Positions 37,701-51,412 of a stretch of DNA of 64,000 nt are shown here, in pieces. Source of the stretch: Lycocorax pyrrhopterus obiensis (taxonomy: Eukaryota > Chordata > Aves > Passeriformes > Paradisaeidae); contig JACSVZ010000002.1 in assembly GCA_014706295.1 (NCBI GenBank), positions 133,799,200-133,863,199 of the forward strand, given 5' to 3'. The stretch's first letter is position 1. Every line of letters begins with the position of its first letter. The position numbers and the translations under genes are program-made. The notes below the pieces were generated by a model. It was not told the origin of the DNA. It ran no database searches and saw only the letters and a program-made list of their open reading frames with translations.

Positions 37701-39370
37701 GGCATCCATGATGTTGATAAAAGGATATTCCAAGATGATTGATCAATTCATATCACATCTTTTGTAGCATCTGAAAAGAGAAACTGTAACAGCTTTTAAA
37801 TCCCCTTTAGAGAAGGAAACTACTCTTATCCAGGACTGCAAGAAGCAATAGCAAGAAAAAAGGATGCAACGGGAAACAAAATGTTTTTTTCTTCTGGCTT
37901 TAATTCTCCATTGGGATCTTGTTGTTAGTGTCCACAGGTCTTCAGTAATTTTCTCTGGGATTATTACTTTTTTTTCCCTTTTTTCATTTTTCTTGGAGTC
38001 AGTATGAACACTAACTGCAGCGAAATGTTACAGACGTAGGAGTAATGCTAATTCATTAGTAGTCAATCTCACTTCTACATGAAACCTCAATCCCCTTGTA
38101 CTTTCTGCTTGAATAGTTTTCAAAGAACCACACTAATTTTATGTGTGGATTTAAACTACTGATAGAATTCCCACTCATACCTTCTGTTGCCATTACTATA
38201 TCACCATGGCAAAAATAAATTGTGTCTTTCTTTGCCTGCAGTTTCCATATGCCAGAAAGGATGATAGTAGCAGGAATTAGCTGGTCCATGTGTAACACTT
38301 GACTGTGAAACACTTTCCATATGTAAACTGTCATACCTCCTTTTTATTTTTTCTTATTTTTTTTTCACTGAGGTCTGCCTCACCTGAAATCTTACATACC
38401 TGAGTTTGTGCTCCACTGAGAAGTTCTACCTGAAGCAATGAGAGACACCTCTAAAATGAGAAAAGTGTAATAGCTATGTGTAAGAAATTGTCAGGAAAGT
38501 TTTGAGGTGGCACTAACTGAAGTGGCAGTAACATCTGTAAAATGAAGATATTACTAGCTGCACAACATAGAGAAGGTAAGTTCATTAATGTTGGTGAAAT
38601 ACTCTGATACTGTAGTGATGATCACCTTGGAGAGGCTCATGAGGAAATTGATACTACTGGCATCCTAGCAGAGCTTAACTAGAGTACCCTAAGGCTATAG
38701 ACTGAACAACTCTGATCAGACTGGACACCAGATACCTTATCTGCTTACTCAGTAAATGGTGTTGTCTGAGTGTTGAAACAGTCTTGGTGGAAAGAAGTGA
38801 AGTGCTCTGTGAACACATAGCTGAAAATAGTGTAAACCTGTTCATTTATCCTTTTGGAGAAGATTGTTTAGGTGCTTGGTGACCTGTGTTTCTTAACTGT
38901 GTTGAAAATAGCAGCCACAGTATGTGAGGTTGTTGGACCTAACAAAGTCCTCATCAAACTGCAACCAGCCTTCTAAACTGGGGGAGAAAAGTTCTTTGTA
39001 CTGATAATGTGACCATGAGAGAAGAGATCTGTGTAACAGTCTGCATAATCATTAGTGAGACTGAGTAAATACAGGCAGGAGCAAGTGAGACAGAATGAAG
39101 ATCCGAATGGTCTTGATTTTGGTGAGTGAGATGCTTTTCCTTACACTCCATAAAGGAAATAGGTGTCAAAATGATGTTATTGTCTGCTGGAAGTCTAATA
39201 CGTATGTACATCATATCCAACAGCACTAGCAGAGGTCTGCAAAGTGGCTAAACCCAGTGGTGGAGGTAGTGGTTGTTGTTGCCCAGGTGGAGGAGCAGCA
39301 TGGCTGGGTGGAGTTTGCAATGTTTGGAAGGAGAGTGATGTGGTGATGAGATGTAACCAGACATTATCGG
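31761..39370 (+). other. Probable first-intron DNA of the CpG-island gene
   Basis: After the GTAAGT donor at 31761, GC-rich sequence continues to about 32,250 and then turns AT-rich. A 64-codon plus-strand frame (32188-32382) crosses the island's edge but has no recognised domain. From 32,383 to 39,370 I see no exon and no named repeat. Open frames are short apart from a pair on the minus strand at about 33,102-33,475 (118 and 107 codons, overlapping frames) with no domain. Calling this an intron depends on the donor being used. Confidence 0.45.
32111..32163. repeat. Short GC-rich tandem repeat in CpG island
   Basis: CGGTCCGAGCGC recurs three times, starting at 32111, 32132 and 32148 (spacing 21 then 16). 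The third copy is followed by GGTCCTTGG. Such GC-rich minisatellites mutate in length. Confidence 0.9.
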
Positions 39371-39530
39371 TAGGGACCTTAAAGACCATCTAGTTCCAAC
39401 CCCCCTGCTATGGGCACATGTCCCACTAGACCAGGTTGCTCAATTCCCCATCCAACCAAGCCTTGAATTGCTGCCAGCGGATGGGGCATCCACAACTTTG
39501 GGCAATCTGTATCTGGTTATTTCCTGTGGC
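39371..39530 (-). mobile_element. CR1 LINE 3' end fragment
   Basis: The plus strand shows the reverse of a CR1 3' terminus: TAGGGACCTTAAAGACCATC, then 'TAGTTCCAACCCCCCTGC', 'ATGGGCACATGTCCCACTAG', 'CCAGGTTGCTCAA' and 'GGGGCATCCACAACTTTGGG'. It is about 160 bp, strongly 5'-truncated and non-coding. Confidence 0.9.
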
Positions 39531-40515
39531 ACAGTGAAAAACAAATTGTCTCCCTGCAGTTCTGTCACAAATGTTGCAGTAAGCGTTGCAGGAAGTTTTG
39601 AGCGGGGCTTAGGTTGTACCGAGATATAAGGCTTGACCTCACTGAAGCTTTAAAGGGAAGGTACTGCAAATATAGTCCTATTGAGAAACACCCAGAAGAG
39701 ATACCGTCACCTTCCCATATGCATTTTCCCCAAATTCCTTTACCTTCAGCTTTCCCTGCATTTCAGGGTCCTGTGAGTGAGACTTGGTAAAACTGCTGCA
39801 CAGGTGGAATGCAAACTTGTTACTGCTCTTCCCAGTCACTTCTAACCACTTCTATTGCTCAGGTCCCCACCCAAAGGCAGAGATTTTGTAAGATTTTGTG
39901 GCAATGGGCAGTAAAAATGAATTCTCCAAATGAATTGATATGTCATCTTGTGTCACCTCCTTTGGGGAACAAAAGTGGTTAGAACCCATGGGGCTTTCTT
40001 CAGCTGAAATAAAGGAAATCTTGAGGAAATATGAAAGTTGTCATTGCTGGGGAGGAAATTGTTCCATCTCCATGATCTCTAAATTCCTGTAACTGCTAAT
40101 TGCATCCTGTTTTCTACTTCCCCTTTGCAGTTATTTTAATTACAACTCACTATTGCAAAAGTACCTGTCTCTGCTGCTGTCTGAGTAAAGCCAAAAGGAT
40201 AAGAAAAAAAAATAAAAATACTTTTAAAAAATTCCTTTATTTATTCCACTTTTTTGAAATAGTCATGTTGTAAATCAGTTTTCTGGGTTTAGTTTTCCAA
40301 ATGCATACCACTATGTAAGCCAGTAGATCTTTAGATAATAGGAGGATTTGGTTTTAAATAATTTCCTATGAAAAGCACAATAACTTTTCCAAAGCTCTGT
40401 AAATATTTTCCAGGTGTATTAATTCACATTTGCCAAAATGAGACAGTTTTATACCTGTGTGAGGGCAAAAGCAGTCACCAATGTGCTTTAATACAGGTTA
40501 GGTCACCTCATGTTG
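39531..40515. other. Spacer between two CR1 fragments
   Basis: About 1 kb with no gene or repeat I can name. Confidence 0.6.
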
Positions 40516-40709
40516 AGTGGGTGTTGAAACACTGACACAGATTGCGCAGAGAAGCTGTGGATGCCCCATCCCTGGAAGTGTTCAAGGCCAGGCTGGATGG
40601 GGCTTTGAGCAGCTTGCTCTAGTGGAAGGCATTCCTGCCCATGGCAGGGGGGTTGGAACTAGATGATCTTTAAGGTCCCTTTCAACATGAACCATTCTAT
40701 GATGATTAT
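40516..40709 (+). mobile_element. CR1 LINE 3' end fragment
   Basis: Plus-strand landmarks are GCAGAGAAGCTGTGGATGCC, 'CCTGGAAGTGTTCAAGGCC', 'AGGCTGGATGGGGCTTTGAG', 'GGTTGGAACTAGATGATC' and the tail CATTCTATGATGATTAT. It is about 190 bp long and lies in opposite orientation to the CR1 fragment 1 kb to its left. It looks less diverged than most copies here. Confidence 0.95.
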
Positions 40710-43700
40710 TAGAAGGATTTTAAGGAGTAGTCTGAAAAAAGTGGGGAAAAATGAATATGAATTGTGCCAGTCTAAGAAATACAGATGATGTGGTGTGGGG
40801 CAGTGAAGCTGGTGTAAGCAGCTTGTAGTATTCTAGATGCTTGTACCTGACATTTTATACCACAGTGCTTTGCACAGTGGCACCATGCAAATTTCAGTGC
40901 ATCAAGCATTCAGTTTCCATGCCAGGATTAAATTACTCAAGTTTGTTTGGAGTTCTGGACTGTTGCAATTTTAAACCACTAGTGTTTTGTCATGTGTCTT
41001 TGTTTAGGAAGATTCCCATTTAATAAAAATTGAATTGTGATAAATGATTGATTGTGACCAACTCTGAGCTGTAGGACATGTGAATCCAGCAAATTGTTTA
41101 TGCTTAAGATACTTGTAACTGGCTAGCTTGAAAGACAATCTTATTGCATCTTCCAGTCTGTTCTTGGTGCAGTGTTAATCATATCTCCTCACAGGTAAAG
41201 AAAGATAAAATGATAGTATTTTCTCCAAAGGAAACAAGCTTGTCATCAATTTCTTGATTGTGGATTAGGAATGCAACATTATTCCTGAAGGAGTTCGAAC
41301 TGTAACCTTCTAAGATGTCTCCAAACACACATCTATTGCCTTGTGCAAGAGCAGTTAGGAAGAACACAGGCAAGTCTTCTTCATTTGGCTGGTAAATCAT
41401 CACAGCTAAGACAAGATTACTGTCATTGTAATGATTGCTCCTTAGCAGGTGACATTCAGAAAAGGTTTCTGTTCTTTGAAACAGTAATTTTTTTGTTTTA
41501 CTTGTTTTGATATTGTCTCAACTAGGCTCTTGATGTTGAAGAGAACATACTGGTATTGATGCATAAAATATATGCATCACTTTGTATGAAGAAAAAGTTT
41601 GACTCTGTGCAAACGAGCATTTACATTTATACAATATAGTAATGATTTAATGTATTTGTAAGAGTGCTTGACTCCTAATTATGAAGCCCAGCACTGGATC
41701 TGAGGTGACCATTTGGCTCAAAACTTCTCCCTGCCTACCCCAAATCACCTAGCTTGCCTCTGCATACTGTGGCTTTGTTGAATCTTTGGTCATTATGGGT
41801 ACAGTTTTAATGTTGCTAATAGGCTACACTAATTTTTACTTTTTTTTTTTTTAAATGCTGATGCAAAGAAGTGGTTTATGTGAGACCACTGGGGGAAAGC
41901 TTTAAGAATGGTTGTGAGCCTGGTCACATAAAATGACTTGAGAGTGGTTGGTTAAAGCTGAGCTACAAGAACAACGTTTAATTTGTACCTCAAATTAAGG
42001 TATTAACTAATAGAGCTTGAGACAGGAGATTACAGAAACTATAGCTTAGTCTCTTTCAGAGTACTACTACACTGAAATTCATGCCTAAACTTTTTTTTTC
42101 TCTTCTTGCATGTTATCTATATTTCAAAGTTCTAGTTCTGATCTTTCCTACCAACAGATGTTAATGAGAGTTTTTACTATGAATTTATGATCTAAACCAA
42201 ATAAAACTGTACAGAGCAACGGTAGCTCCTCAGTAAAACAAAGAAGTTTAACCCTTCCCTTAAAGAGCTACTTCATCAGGCTCTAGAGTCTAGGACAGGA
42301 ACAGACTTTGACTAATTTTATTTTAACATATGGAAGATGCTGGATGATTTTCCCTTAAACAGCTCTACAAATCAACAAGTAGTGAAAGATAGGTTCTTCC
42401 CATGTGTTAGTGAAGGGTCAGATAGTGTATTGCTAACAGCTTCGAGCCATGTGTGGAGAATATTCTTACCTTCTGTTCATCAGTAGGCAAGCAACCATTA
42501 CTTGTTTATATTTATATATTTAGTATCATTAAGTCCATGTGTATTTTTTGTCCTCTACCTTCTGGCTAATTGGTAGAACTAAGCTGCCATGAACTGGATA
42601 TGCATGCTACTGAGAGTATGGATTTGTAGTTTTTTCTTAATCAGTTTTAAAAGCGCATAAGACTTTTTCTGGTGCAGCACCACTGATTTTGTGATTTTTT
42701 TTACATGTGAGTGGTGCCTAAATGCTGTTCACCCCAATGGACATAATGGCTGCAAAACATATTGCTGTTGGTGGTGTGGTCAGAGGACACTAGAAGAGAG
42801 AACTCATTCTGTGATATAAACCCTTGAGTATTTTAATTGTAGGATAGATAGGAACAAATGCCTCATTTTTGTTCTTTGCAGTGTCCAGCCAGATGTGGCA
42901 AGAAAAATAACTTGCACAAGTTTTTTATACAATAGAATTTTGTGTAACTCTTTTTTTTTGAAAATTACAAGCAGCTCTACTGTGCTTGCCAGTGAAACAA
43001 AGAGATTACAGGAAGAGAGCAAAATCCCCCTTCATTCTCTTCCAATTAATTTGATTCCTGCTAAAATCCTGTTTATGTTTGGAAAGGAGTGACCTTGAAA
43101 CATTGTAGTTCACAGTTCAAATCTTTTGGTTTGTATTGGCTTGTATACTGGGTGACCTGAATAAAAATGAGTAGACAGTAGAATCTTTTGTTGTTGAATT
43201 TCTCATTATCTTTTTAAGGTGTTCATTTTTTCATGTCCCTATATTTGTTGTATGAAAGAGAAATTTAGTATTGTGGAATCAATAATGACATTTCCTATTC
43301 CATGGTCATAGCTCTTATTTAATGCTATCAGCACAGTCATTTTTATAGATGCTCTGCATAATGTATCAGCATGGGCCAGATTTTTGTCTGTGACTCAGAA
43401 GCTGCTGTAATTATTTTGGTGCAGGCAGCTCCATCTCTTACTTATGAGGCTATAGTAGTGGTACTGAGTTTTCTACATGAATGGAGAATTTGTAAGCCTG
43501 CACCACCATTAAATAAATAACCTCTGACAAGTGTTGAAATTTTATTTCAATTATGCGATAGTGTTTGGTTTCTGTCAGAGGGCTCTGTCGTTCTCCAGCA
43601 CCCCAATTATGTGCCTGCATTTGCAGTGAGCGGAAGGTAATTTGTGCCCTCGTATGTTCTGTTGGGATAATGGTGAAGTAATTTTGGTAAGAATGTGCTC

Positions 43701-46700
43701 TGTCAGTCTTGCTCGTCTTATGCCCTGAATTGCTTTGCAAGTGCCATGGTTGAATATTGCTGGAAAAAGTGCCTAATGCAGCCAGTCTGAAATTATGTGA
43801 AAACTGCTTGTAATAGCCACAGTATAATACCTGAAACAGAATAGAGGGAAGTATTTATGCACAAATATAGACAGCCTGAATCATCAGCCGTTGGTGAAAA
43901 ACTAGTGTGTGCATCCAGCCAGGCAGAAAGAGTAGTGACTTCCACTGTAGTTCAGCAAAGCCATATGAGTTTTTAAAACTCATAGGCATGGGCTTAATTA
44001 TTACAGTGTATCAATTTTACCTGAATTAAGAGAAAGGAAGCAGTATGATTTTGCATTAACGAGATGTACAAAGCTGAACTAACAGCAGTGACCAGTTAGG
44101 CATTTGCAAGGCACAAGAGTGTCTGGATTGCCCGTTTCCTATGTGCTGCCTGTACTTTTTGGAATGATGCAGTTCTCAGGTTATATGTGGACATCACAGA
44201 TAAGAAGGGTAATAAGATAAGCCCCTTTTGGCTAAAAAAAGAGCAGTGCTAAGCTTGAGGATGATGCACATGTAGGCTTTCCTTTGGACTTCCACCTGGA
44301 GCTGCAAGAGTACATAAAAACTCCTTCCTCCTCAGCTAATGAGATCTAGAGGGTTCCCATATTGGTCACCTCCTGTTTTAACCTGCTGAGAACAGCCTCC
44401 TGAAGCAGGAAGGTTTCTGACCTTTATTCAGTGATCTGTCAAAACATTTGGTAGGTAATGTGTGATGTCTTTGCTCAATCCTGATTTCGATTCTACTCTT
44501 GTAATCCTAAAAATCAGACTTCTAAACAGTGCAATGAATGTCCAGTGTAGTAGCACTCAAGCAAGCAGCACTGTTATTATTGATATCATTGCATATAGAG
44601 TTGAATCTAATAATAAAAAATAAGGCATTACTTAATCTTTTTGATGGTTTTCATGTTAATAATGACTTGCAAAAAAAAAGGGCATTAAGAAGCAACTAAA
44701 TATATGTTACGAAAAAGAATAGGAAAAATTTTAAAACCAATTCTAAGCTTTAATTAGAAAAAGATTAATGTATAATTAACTTTTTTACAAAGGCATAACT
44801 AGGTCCAATTTTCTTCTTCTGTATTGTAGTTGAAATGTCCCATGTGAGCATTTACAAACCTTAAAACTCTGCAAATGGAGACTTGAATACAGGCACCATA
44901 TGTTTCACTTCTGTCTTATTGATTTTAAGGTATTATCAACACTCACAAATAGACAATTGCAAATCCATCTTAAAATTGAAGTACTTGCCATTTTCATGAT
45001 ATTTTCTCATGAGGCTTCTCTATCTGAGATCTGTCTTTTCAATTACCATTTGCTGTCATTCAGCACTTCTTGCACTTTAATTTTATAGTGCAAATACCTC
45101 TGAATCCATCAAAGTTTATTTCAGTCCCGTCTCTGTTTCTATGCTATTTTCAGCCCCAAGTAGTTTTTAAGGAATGTTCTCAAAACTTGATTGGTAAAGG
45201 TTCAGAAAGCAATAGTAGCAGTTCATAATTTCAAGATTCTCTGAAAAATCAAAATAATGTGATTGTTTCTCTTTTGAATTTTTAGTGGAATAACAGCTTC
45301 ACAAGATAGAAACTAGGGCTTCAACAAAACTTAATTGTCATGGCATCAATTATCTTCAAAATAAGAAAACTCTAGTATTGGTAGCATTTGTAGCGTTCCT
45401 AGAGATAAAAGCAAAACATAGTGACTTTAGAGTATATGTGGTGCTTGTGGCTCCTGTCTTATGCTTCAATGTGTAATTGGCCAGAAAACAGAAGAAATAT
45501 CACAATAAAAGGTTCATATTTTTGGCTACTTTGTTTCAGTGCTAAGGTCAAAGCAGTGTAATGTCTGTGCTGATATCTTTTGCAGTTCTAGATCTTGGGT
45601 CTTAGCTGTTCCTGCATAGAATTAATTCAGTCATTGCTAGACATGATTTTCTGCAATGCTAAATTCGTACTAGTTTTCGGAAGTTCAAAAATACTTGGGC
45701 CTTTACTGAAGCCAGTAAGAGCTGTGTGTGGTGATGACTGTTGAAATCACACAGAAAGCTGCATGCCAGAGCACAGCATACACAAGGCCTAATCTCTCCA
45801 GGCTCCGTCATTTAATTCTGCATAGCTAAATTTGAACTCTGCTCTTGAATTTCCCAATGAAGGTGTCTGTCTTTCTATCCATGGATGGCACTAACTACTT
45901 GACATACTACCTTATTTTCTTAGATTCAGCCCTCACAAATACCGGGTCTTTATTTTTCAGGTTAAGTTTGAAAATGGCATCTTTTGTTTTCATGTTTTGT
46001 AAGTGGCAGTATGGGTAACTCAGTTCAACCCTTTTAACTTGTTTTTTGTTTGTGTACATGCTATAGGAAAACTAAAAACAAAGAGTTATTCTTAGGTGTT
46101 TGGCCACAAAACTGGATGTTAGAAGCATGCTAACAAACTGAGAACTTTTCCAATGATATATTTTACAGTGATGCTTTTGGAATCGATATAACCTGCCTTT
46201 AAGTTTCTTTAGTTGTGGTGTTAAATTTCCTGAGTATCTAAAGGTGAATCTTACCCCTCCTACTTTTGAAAGTGCTGTAGTTTTTACTCAATTACTTCCT
46301 TGTCAGTGTGATTCATATATTTTCTACAATAACTCTCATTTGACAAAGTAAACCTGTGTGCTGTTTCATTACTGGAGTGGTGAATTTTAATTTGCTTTAT
46401 AGTTTAATTTCTTCTTGAGAGTGACTTTATGACCTCAGCTCTATGAGTCAAGAAGCTCCCTGCTGTGAAATCGGTCTGCTGTTTCTATTTGAGTGAAGCA
46501 GACTTCTAGGTACAGGATAAGCACTGAAATTATTTTACAGGCTTTTTGTTAGGAAGTTTGATAGGGTTTTTTGATCCAGCTCTGGCCTTGTCATACCACA
46601 TTTCCGTCAGATTTCTGTAGTCTTTGTTTTAGTGAATGGTCTGATATTAATATCTTGAGTCATTCATCATATGTGTCCTTTCGAGTGCTTAGGATGAAGA

Positions 46701-47026
46701 CTGCTTTAGACGGAGCACGAATTTAGGGTGGTTAGTGCAACCTAACGTGTTCTATTCATCTCTGTGCTTCCTCCTCTGTTCAGAATGGAGTGGGTATAAT
46801 TTTGGCAGCAAGATTTCATGCTACTTGTTATTCGTTAAGTTGAAAACTCCATCTGGAGAAGATATTAATCCAAACTGTTATTCTGGTGCAGCTTGTTTTG
46901 AAGTTATTTGTTTTGGACTGGGACTGCTTTGACCAGTGGCATGTTAAATAAAGAGTGATTCCTTTTGAAATCTTTTTTAGTATATTTAAGTGTGTACATA
47001 CAGTTTCAGAGTGTTTCATGTCCTAT

Positions 47027-47056
47027 TTGATCTATGTTGTCTTGATCTATGTTGTC
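47027..47056. repeat. 15-bp perfect tandem duplication
   Basis: TTGATCTATGTTGTC occurs twice head to tail. Confidence 0.95.
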
Positions 47057-50000
47057 TGTGACTTTGGCTCTCTCTCTCTCAAACATGTTAATTTGCATAT
47101 GGATTCATCTATTTTCTTAACTTTTTTTTTTATTTCACAATGTCAAAAATAAAATTGCTTTGACCTAGATTTCTTGCAAATTCTTTAGGTTCTATTGCAC
47201 ATACTACTCGGAAATTATAGTTTAATTTGAATGGGAAGGTTTAATTATTTTTTTTAATTGCATTTTAGCTGTCAGATGAAGTATTGTGTCACTCTTCCAT
47301 ATGCAATTGAAAGTTGGTAATTTAGAGTCAGCTTTTTGTGAGCAATTTTTTACCATATTTAAAATTCATGTCATATGACAGAGGATCAGTGTGAAGTATT
47401 CATGGAGGGAATAGTTTCTTCTGCAGTTGATAGATTGGTCTTGAGATCTTGTTTCTAATTAACAAAAAGAAGCCCAGCAGCATCCTTTCGTATTGGGAAG
47501 AAAATTAGGGAAAAATGTAGCATTGAGATAAGGCAAAAAGAGAAGTTCCCCAGCAGCATCTTGGAGAGTCTCATGTGTTGCAGTTTTTCATTTTAGATTT
47601 GATTTTCCTTTGTAAACTGCTTAGGGGGAAAAAGAAAGAAAATATAAGACTATTTTTGCAGAAAGAATAATCTCTTCTAACCTTTGCCTGCATTTGACTG
47701 CTGCAAAATGCAAGAGTTAGGTCATAGACGTATGGCAGCAAATAAAAATGTAATAGTTTTAAAGATAAGCCTAATCACAGACAAAATCTGATACTCAGTA
47801 GACTCTGTGACTCACTCTGTGAGTGACTTGCCCTGTTTCTTCACAGTCTCATGGGAGTGTGCTCCGGCTGTACAATCTTCCTATTTTCCAGATTTTGCCC
47901 ACCCCGCTTTGGGAAGCTGTAATTTCTGGCAGGGATGCCTGCTAGGGGGCCCCTCTGGGAGAAGATGTGGACCCAGGGCACGCTTCTGCCACCATCACTT
48001 GCCGTCTGGGCCACTTTATTCACCTGTAGTTCATCTTCTTAAACATATGTACTGATACTTGTTCATTTCTATTTTCTCTCCTGTGTATGTTTGTGTATTC
48101 ATAAACCAGCATGTCTTTAACAATGATAGTTTGCATTCTCTAACCCAGGAGTAGACTAAGGGCTTAGAGTAATTAATATTTAGTTTATTAAAAGGCAGAA
48201 TATGTAAACTAACATTTTTCTCAAGTTCTGTTTATGTGTAATATTGAGTCTTCAATTTCTATCATCTTCTGCACCCTTAATTTAATCTTACTGAAAGGAA
48301 GGATGTCAGTTCTAAAAACTATATTTAGAGCTGTGAAAAACAGAATTCACTGCAAAATGGGATTTCTGATGGAAGGAAATATGCTTCCAAACAGTAGTTC
48401 TGCTTCCCAAAAGGGCAGGCCCATTGTAATACCCTTTGGTAGGGTGACAGACGGAGCAATCCAGGCAATCTGCTTGTCTCACTGTAATTTGCTACATATA
48501 CTTAGTCCTGAACGACTTAAAATGAAAATCTCCATAAACCTCCATAAGTGGGGTATGTGTCCCACTAAATTTAAGCATTTAAACCTGGTGGTTCTGTTCA
48601 TTCATTGCAGGCCAAAGAATTATTAATTCTGGTTTGCATACATACATGTGCTGAAGGCCTGAGTTATTGATAAAATATAGTAACTATTTTTTTCAACCTT
48701 CAGAAATCCATTTTGCCAACAGATGAGATTACGGTTAATGCACCTGGATAGATGAGTTGTGATTCCTATATAGCTTTTTGGAAATACTGTACACATTCTG
48801 CTGTAAATTCAAGAAACAGGCAGGCAGCTCTTAGTGAAGTTTACAGTGTCGAAAACAGGGAGCCATTTCTGTTCTTTGGGCTATGTTCTTTAGCTATGTC
48901 AGGATGATAAACAGAAACTCCATGTTAATCTGACTTAGTAAGGAGCTTTCAGGATGCAAGTTAGCAGATTTGTAATCTGACTGTTTGTAAACAGATACAG
49001 TTGTTGACCTTGCTCGTTCTGGATGTGCTTCATCACTATAGCATCAGAAAAGCATAATACATTTTCCCCATTACCTAAATTGCACAAATAAAAGTGGAAG
49101 TCAGAGCTTTCTGCCATAGATTTCTCAAATAACTGCATTATCCCATATCTGAGGGCCTGTGCTGTTTTCATGTTCTTATGCAATGCTTTTAATCCTCTGT
49201 GATCGGCATCTTTTAAGAAATAGAGTGTCCAGTTTTTCACTCCCATTATTTTTATGGGCTCATAGTACACATACACTTGTGCTGCTTAGAAACCCCTGTG
49301 TGAAATAAATTGATTAATAACAAGCTGTATTTAAGTGTTCCCCTGCTGGACCTGTTGTCTTTTTCTATCACTTTTTTTATTCTTGTTTTTATTATGCAAA
49401 ATAAATCATGCTTGTCATTTAGCTGGCTAAAAAAAGGTGAACACCAAACTATTAAATTCTACCTCTTTAAAGTGCTGAGTGTTAATTGGGTTTCTCAGTA
49501 GAAACTGTCTTGAGAGGCAATATGACTATAGTATAATTGCGTGAAAGCAAAACATCTGCAAGACTGAAGGAACATCAAGTAGGTTTGTTTTCTAATAAGG
49601 TACTTGAAAGGAATTAAAATTATTAAAAAAATATTACTGCTGTGCATGTAAAATAGTAATCCAGTGGCTTGTATCTTCCATTTCTCACACAGAAAGCAGA
49701 AGTTGCGTAGTGGGAATCTCAGAGACCTCTCATCCTTGGAAGTTTGCTTGCATACCTTTTTCTTTCTAAGATTAAACCAACCGAAAAGGTGTCAGATTGG
49801 GTAATACTGTTGCAATTTTATCAAGAAAATAGGACCAGATTTTACAAAAACGACGTATTTTTGCATTTTCCTCAACCCAGTTTATGCCCTGTCAATCATA
49901 TCTATTGTTGTGTCAGTGGTGCTTGAGTTTGGCAGTGGGGTGATGGTATTCCTGTTGCATTTTATATGGGAGGTTGGGTCCCTGAAGGGCTTTTCATGTT

Positions 50001-50988
50001 GCATGCCCATTCAGAGTATCAGCAGTTGATCCATGAATCCTAGCTGCAGAGTGATAGTGTAATGGTGACTGTGGATCTAACTATTGCTCTGTAGCAACTC
50101 ATTTTCCTTTTACGTGACCTTTTTACCTCATGATTTAAAAGTGTCTAATCCAGAAACAAGTAGCTAGACAGTGTGAATTTTTCAGAAGTGCTGGCTGCAG
50201 CCAATTCCCACCACTAATAGAAAAGTAATCTATTTACTCTGGCTTCTTTTTTTAAACCAAAAGTATACCTGAAGCTGACCAAACAGCACATGGCTAAGTA
50301 ATATCTTTATCAGAAGAGCTTTTAATTGCTTTTATGTTGATTGATTTGTGAAGTCTCCCAAAGTCTTGTAGGAGCTGCTGTATTTCTTTACTCTTAATAG
50401 TCTCTTGCATCTTCCCAAAGTAAAAGAGTGGGCTCTGATACTGGAGAACATTGTATCGCTGCGAAGGTGGCATGCAGCACATCATGTCCTGGCACACTGT
50501 GTCTTGCAATTAGTGGACAGATACTCTGTAAAGCGTAATTGAGTAGCTTTATACCAGACTGAAGCATCTGTCGCCCCTACTCGCTATCTTGGCTTCATGC
50601 CTCTTGCCTCTCTGATATCAGTGTAGCCTTGCATCACTAGAAAAGCTGACAGGCTTCTGGAAGGTATTTTGGATCTTGCCTTCAGGTGTTTTAGTCCTTC
50701 ACTAAATCTGTCGTTACGCAGTGTGGTAGAATGCCAAGTGCTGCCGTTTTAATTCACACTAAATAACAGCTGAGTTCATTGAGGTGAGTGGACCTACTTA
50801 ATTAGGAGCAAATCTGTAAACAGAGTTTCAAAATCTGATTCAAGGTAATCTGAAAGAGATTTACTGAGAAACAGGAGAACGGCTGTCTTGCAAAGCAATA
50901 CCTTTTTCACTCATGTGCAGGTGTGTGCACAAATACCCATGTACCTTTGTAGTGTCTCTAATGGAAAATTTGCAGTCAGTTGCAATTT

Positions 50989-51054
50989 GGCTTAACATGC
51001 TATACTGTGGCCCAATATTCAGGCTTAACATGCTATACTGTGGCCCAATATTCA
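50989..51054. repeat. 33-bp perfect tandem duplication
   Basis: The unit at 50989-51021 is repeated without a mismatch at 51022-51054 (it begins GGCTTAACATGC and ends CCCAATATTCA). Perfect identity points to a recent event or an assembly artefact. Confidence 0.97.
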
Positions 51055-51170
51055 CAGAAAGATTTTGAGTCTGAATTACCCATTTTTCTATATAAAATTA
51101 CTGGCTGTAAGCATTTTTTGTTTTCTTTTTTCCTCAGCTAATTCTAATGACCATGACTGACTTCAGTGGC

Positions 51171-51412
51171 TTTAAACTGAAAAAGAGTAGATTAGATAAA
51201 GAAGAAATTATTTTCTCTGAGAATGGTAAGGCATTAGAATGGTTTGCCCAGAGAAGTTGTGGATGCCCTGTCACTGGAAGTGTTCAAGGTCAGGTTGGAT
51301 GAGACATTGAGCATCCTGGTCTGGTGGAAGGTGTCCCTCCCCATGGCAGTGGGTTTGGAACTAGTTGATCTGTTAAAGTCCTTTCCAACACAAACCATTC
51401 TATGATTCTGTG
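51171..51412 (+). mobile_element. CR1 LINE 3' end fragment
   Basis: Plus-strand landmarks are TTAAACTGAAAAAGAGTAGA, 'TTGCCCAGAGAAGTTGTGG', 'GGAAGTGTTCAAGGTCAGG', 'TTGGAACTAGTTGATC' and the tail ATTCTATGATTCTGTGA. It is about 240 bp, non-coding, and starts about 115 bp after the 33-bp duplication. Confidence 0.95.

Larger units (their letters stand above)
40710..51170. other. Long non-coding stretch, possibly intronic
   Basis: About 10.5 kb of AT-rich sequence with no exon that I could identify. Features of note are a 13-T run (41,840-41,852), a TCTCTC run (about 47,071-47,080), a 15-bp tandem duplication (47,027-47,056) and a 33-bp tandem duplication (50,989-51,054). A 130-codon plus-strand frame (48234-48626) and a 113-codon minus-strand frame (49276-48935) have no recognised domain. 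Confidence 0.6.
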
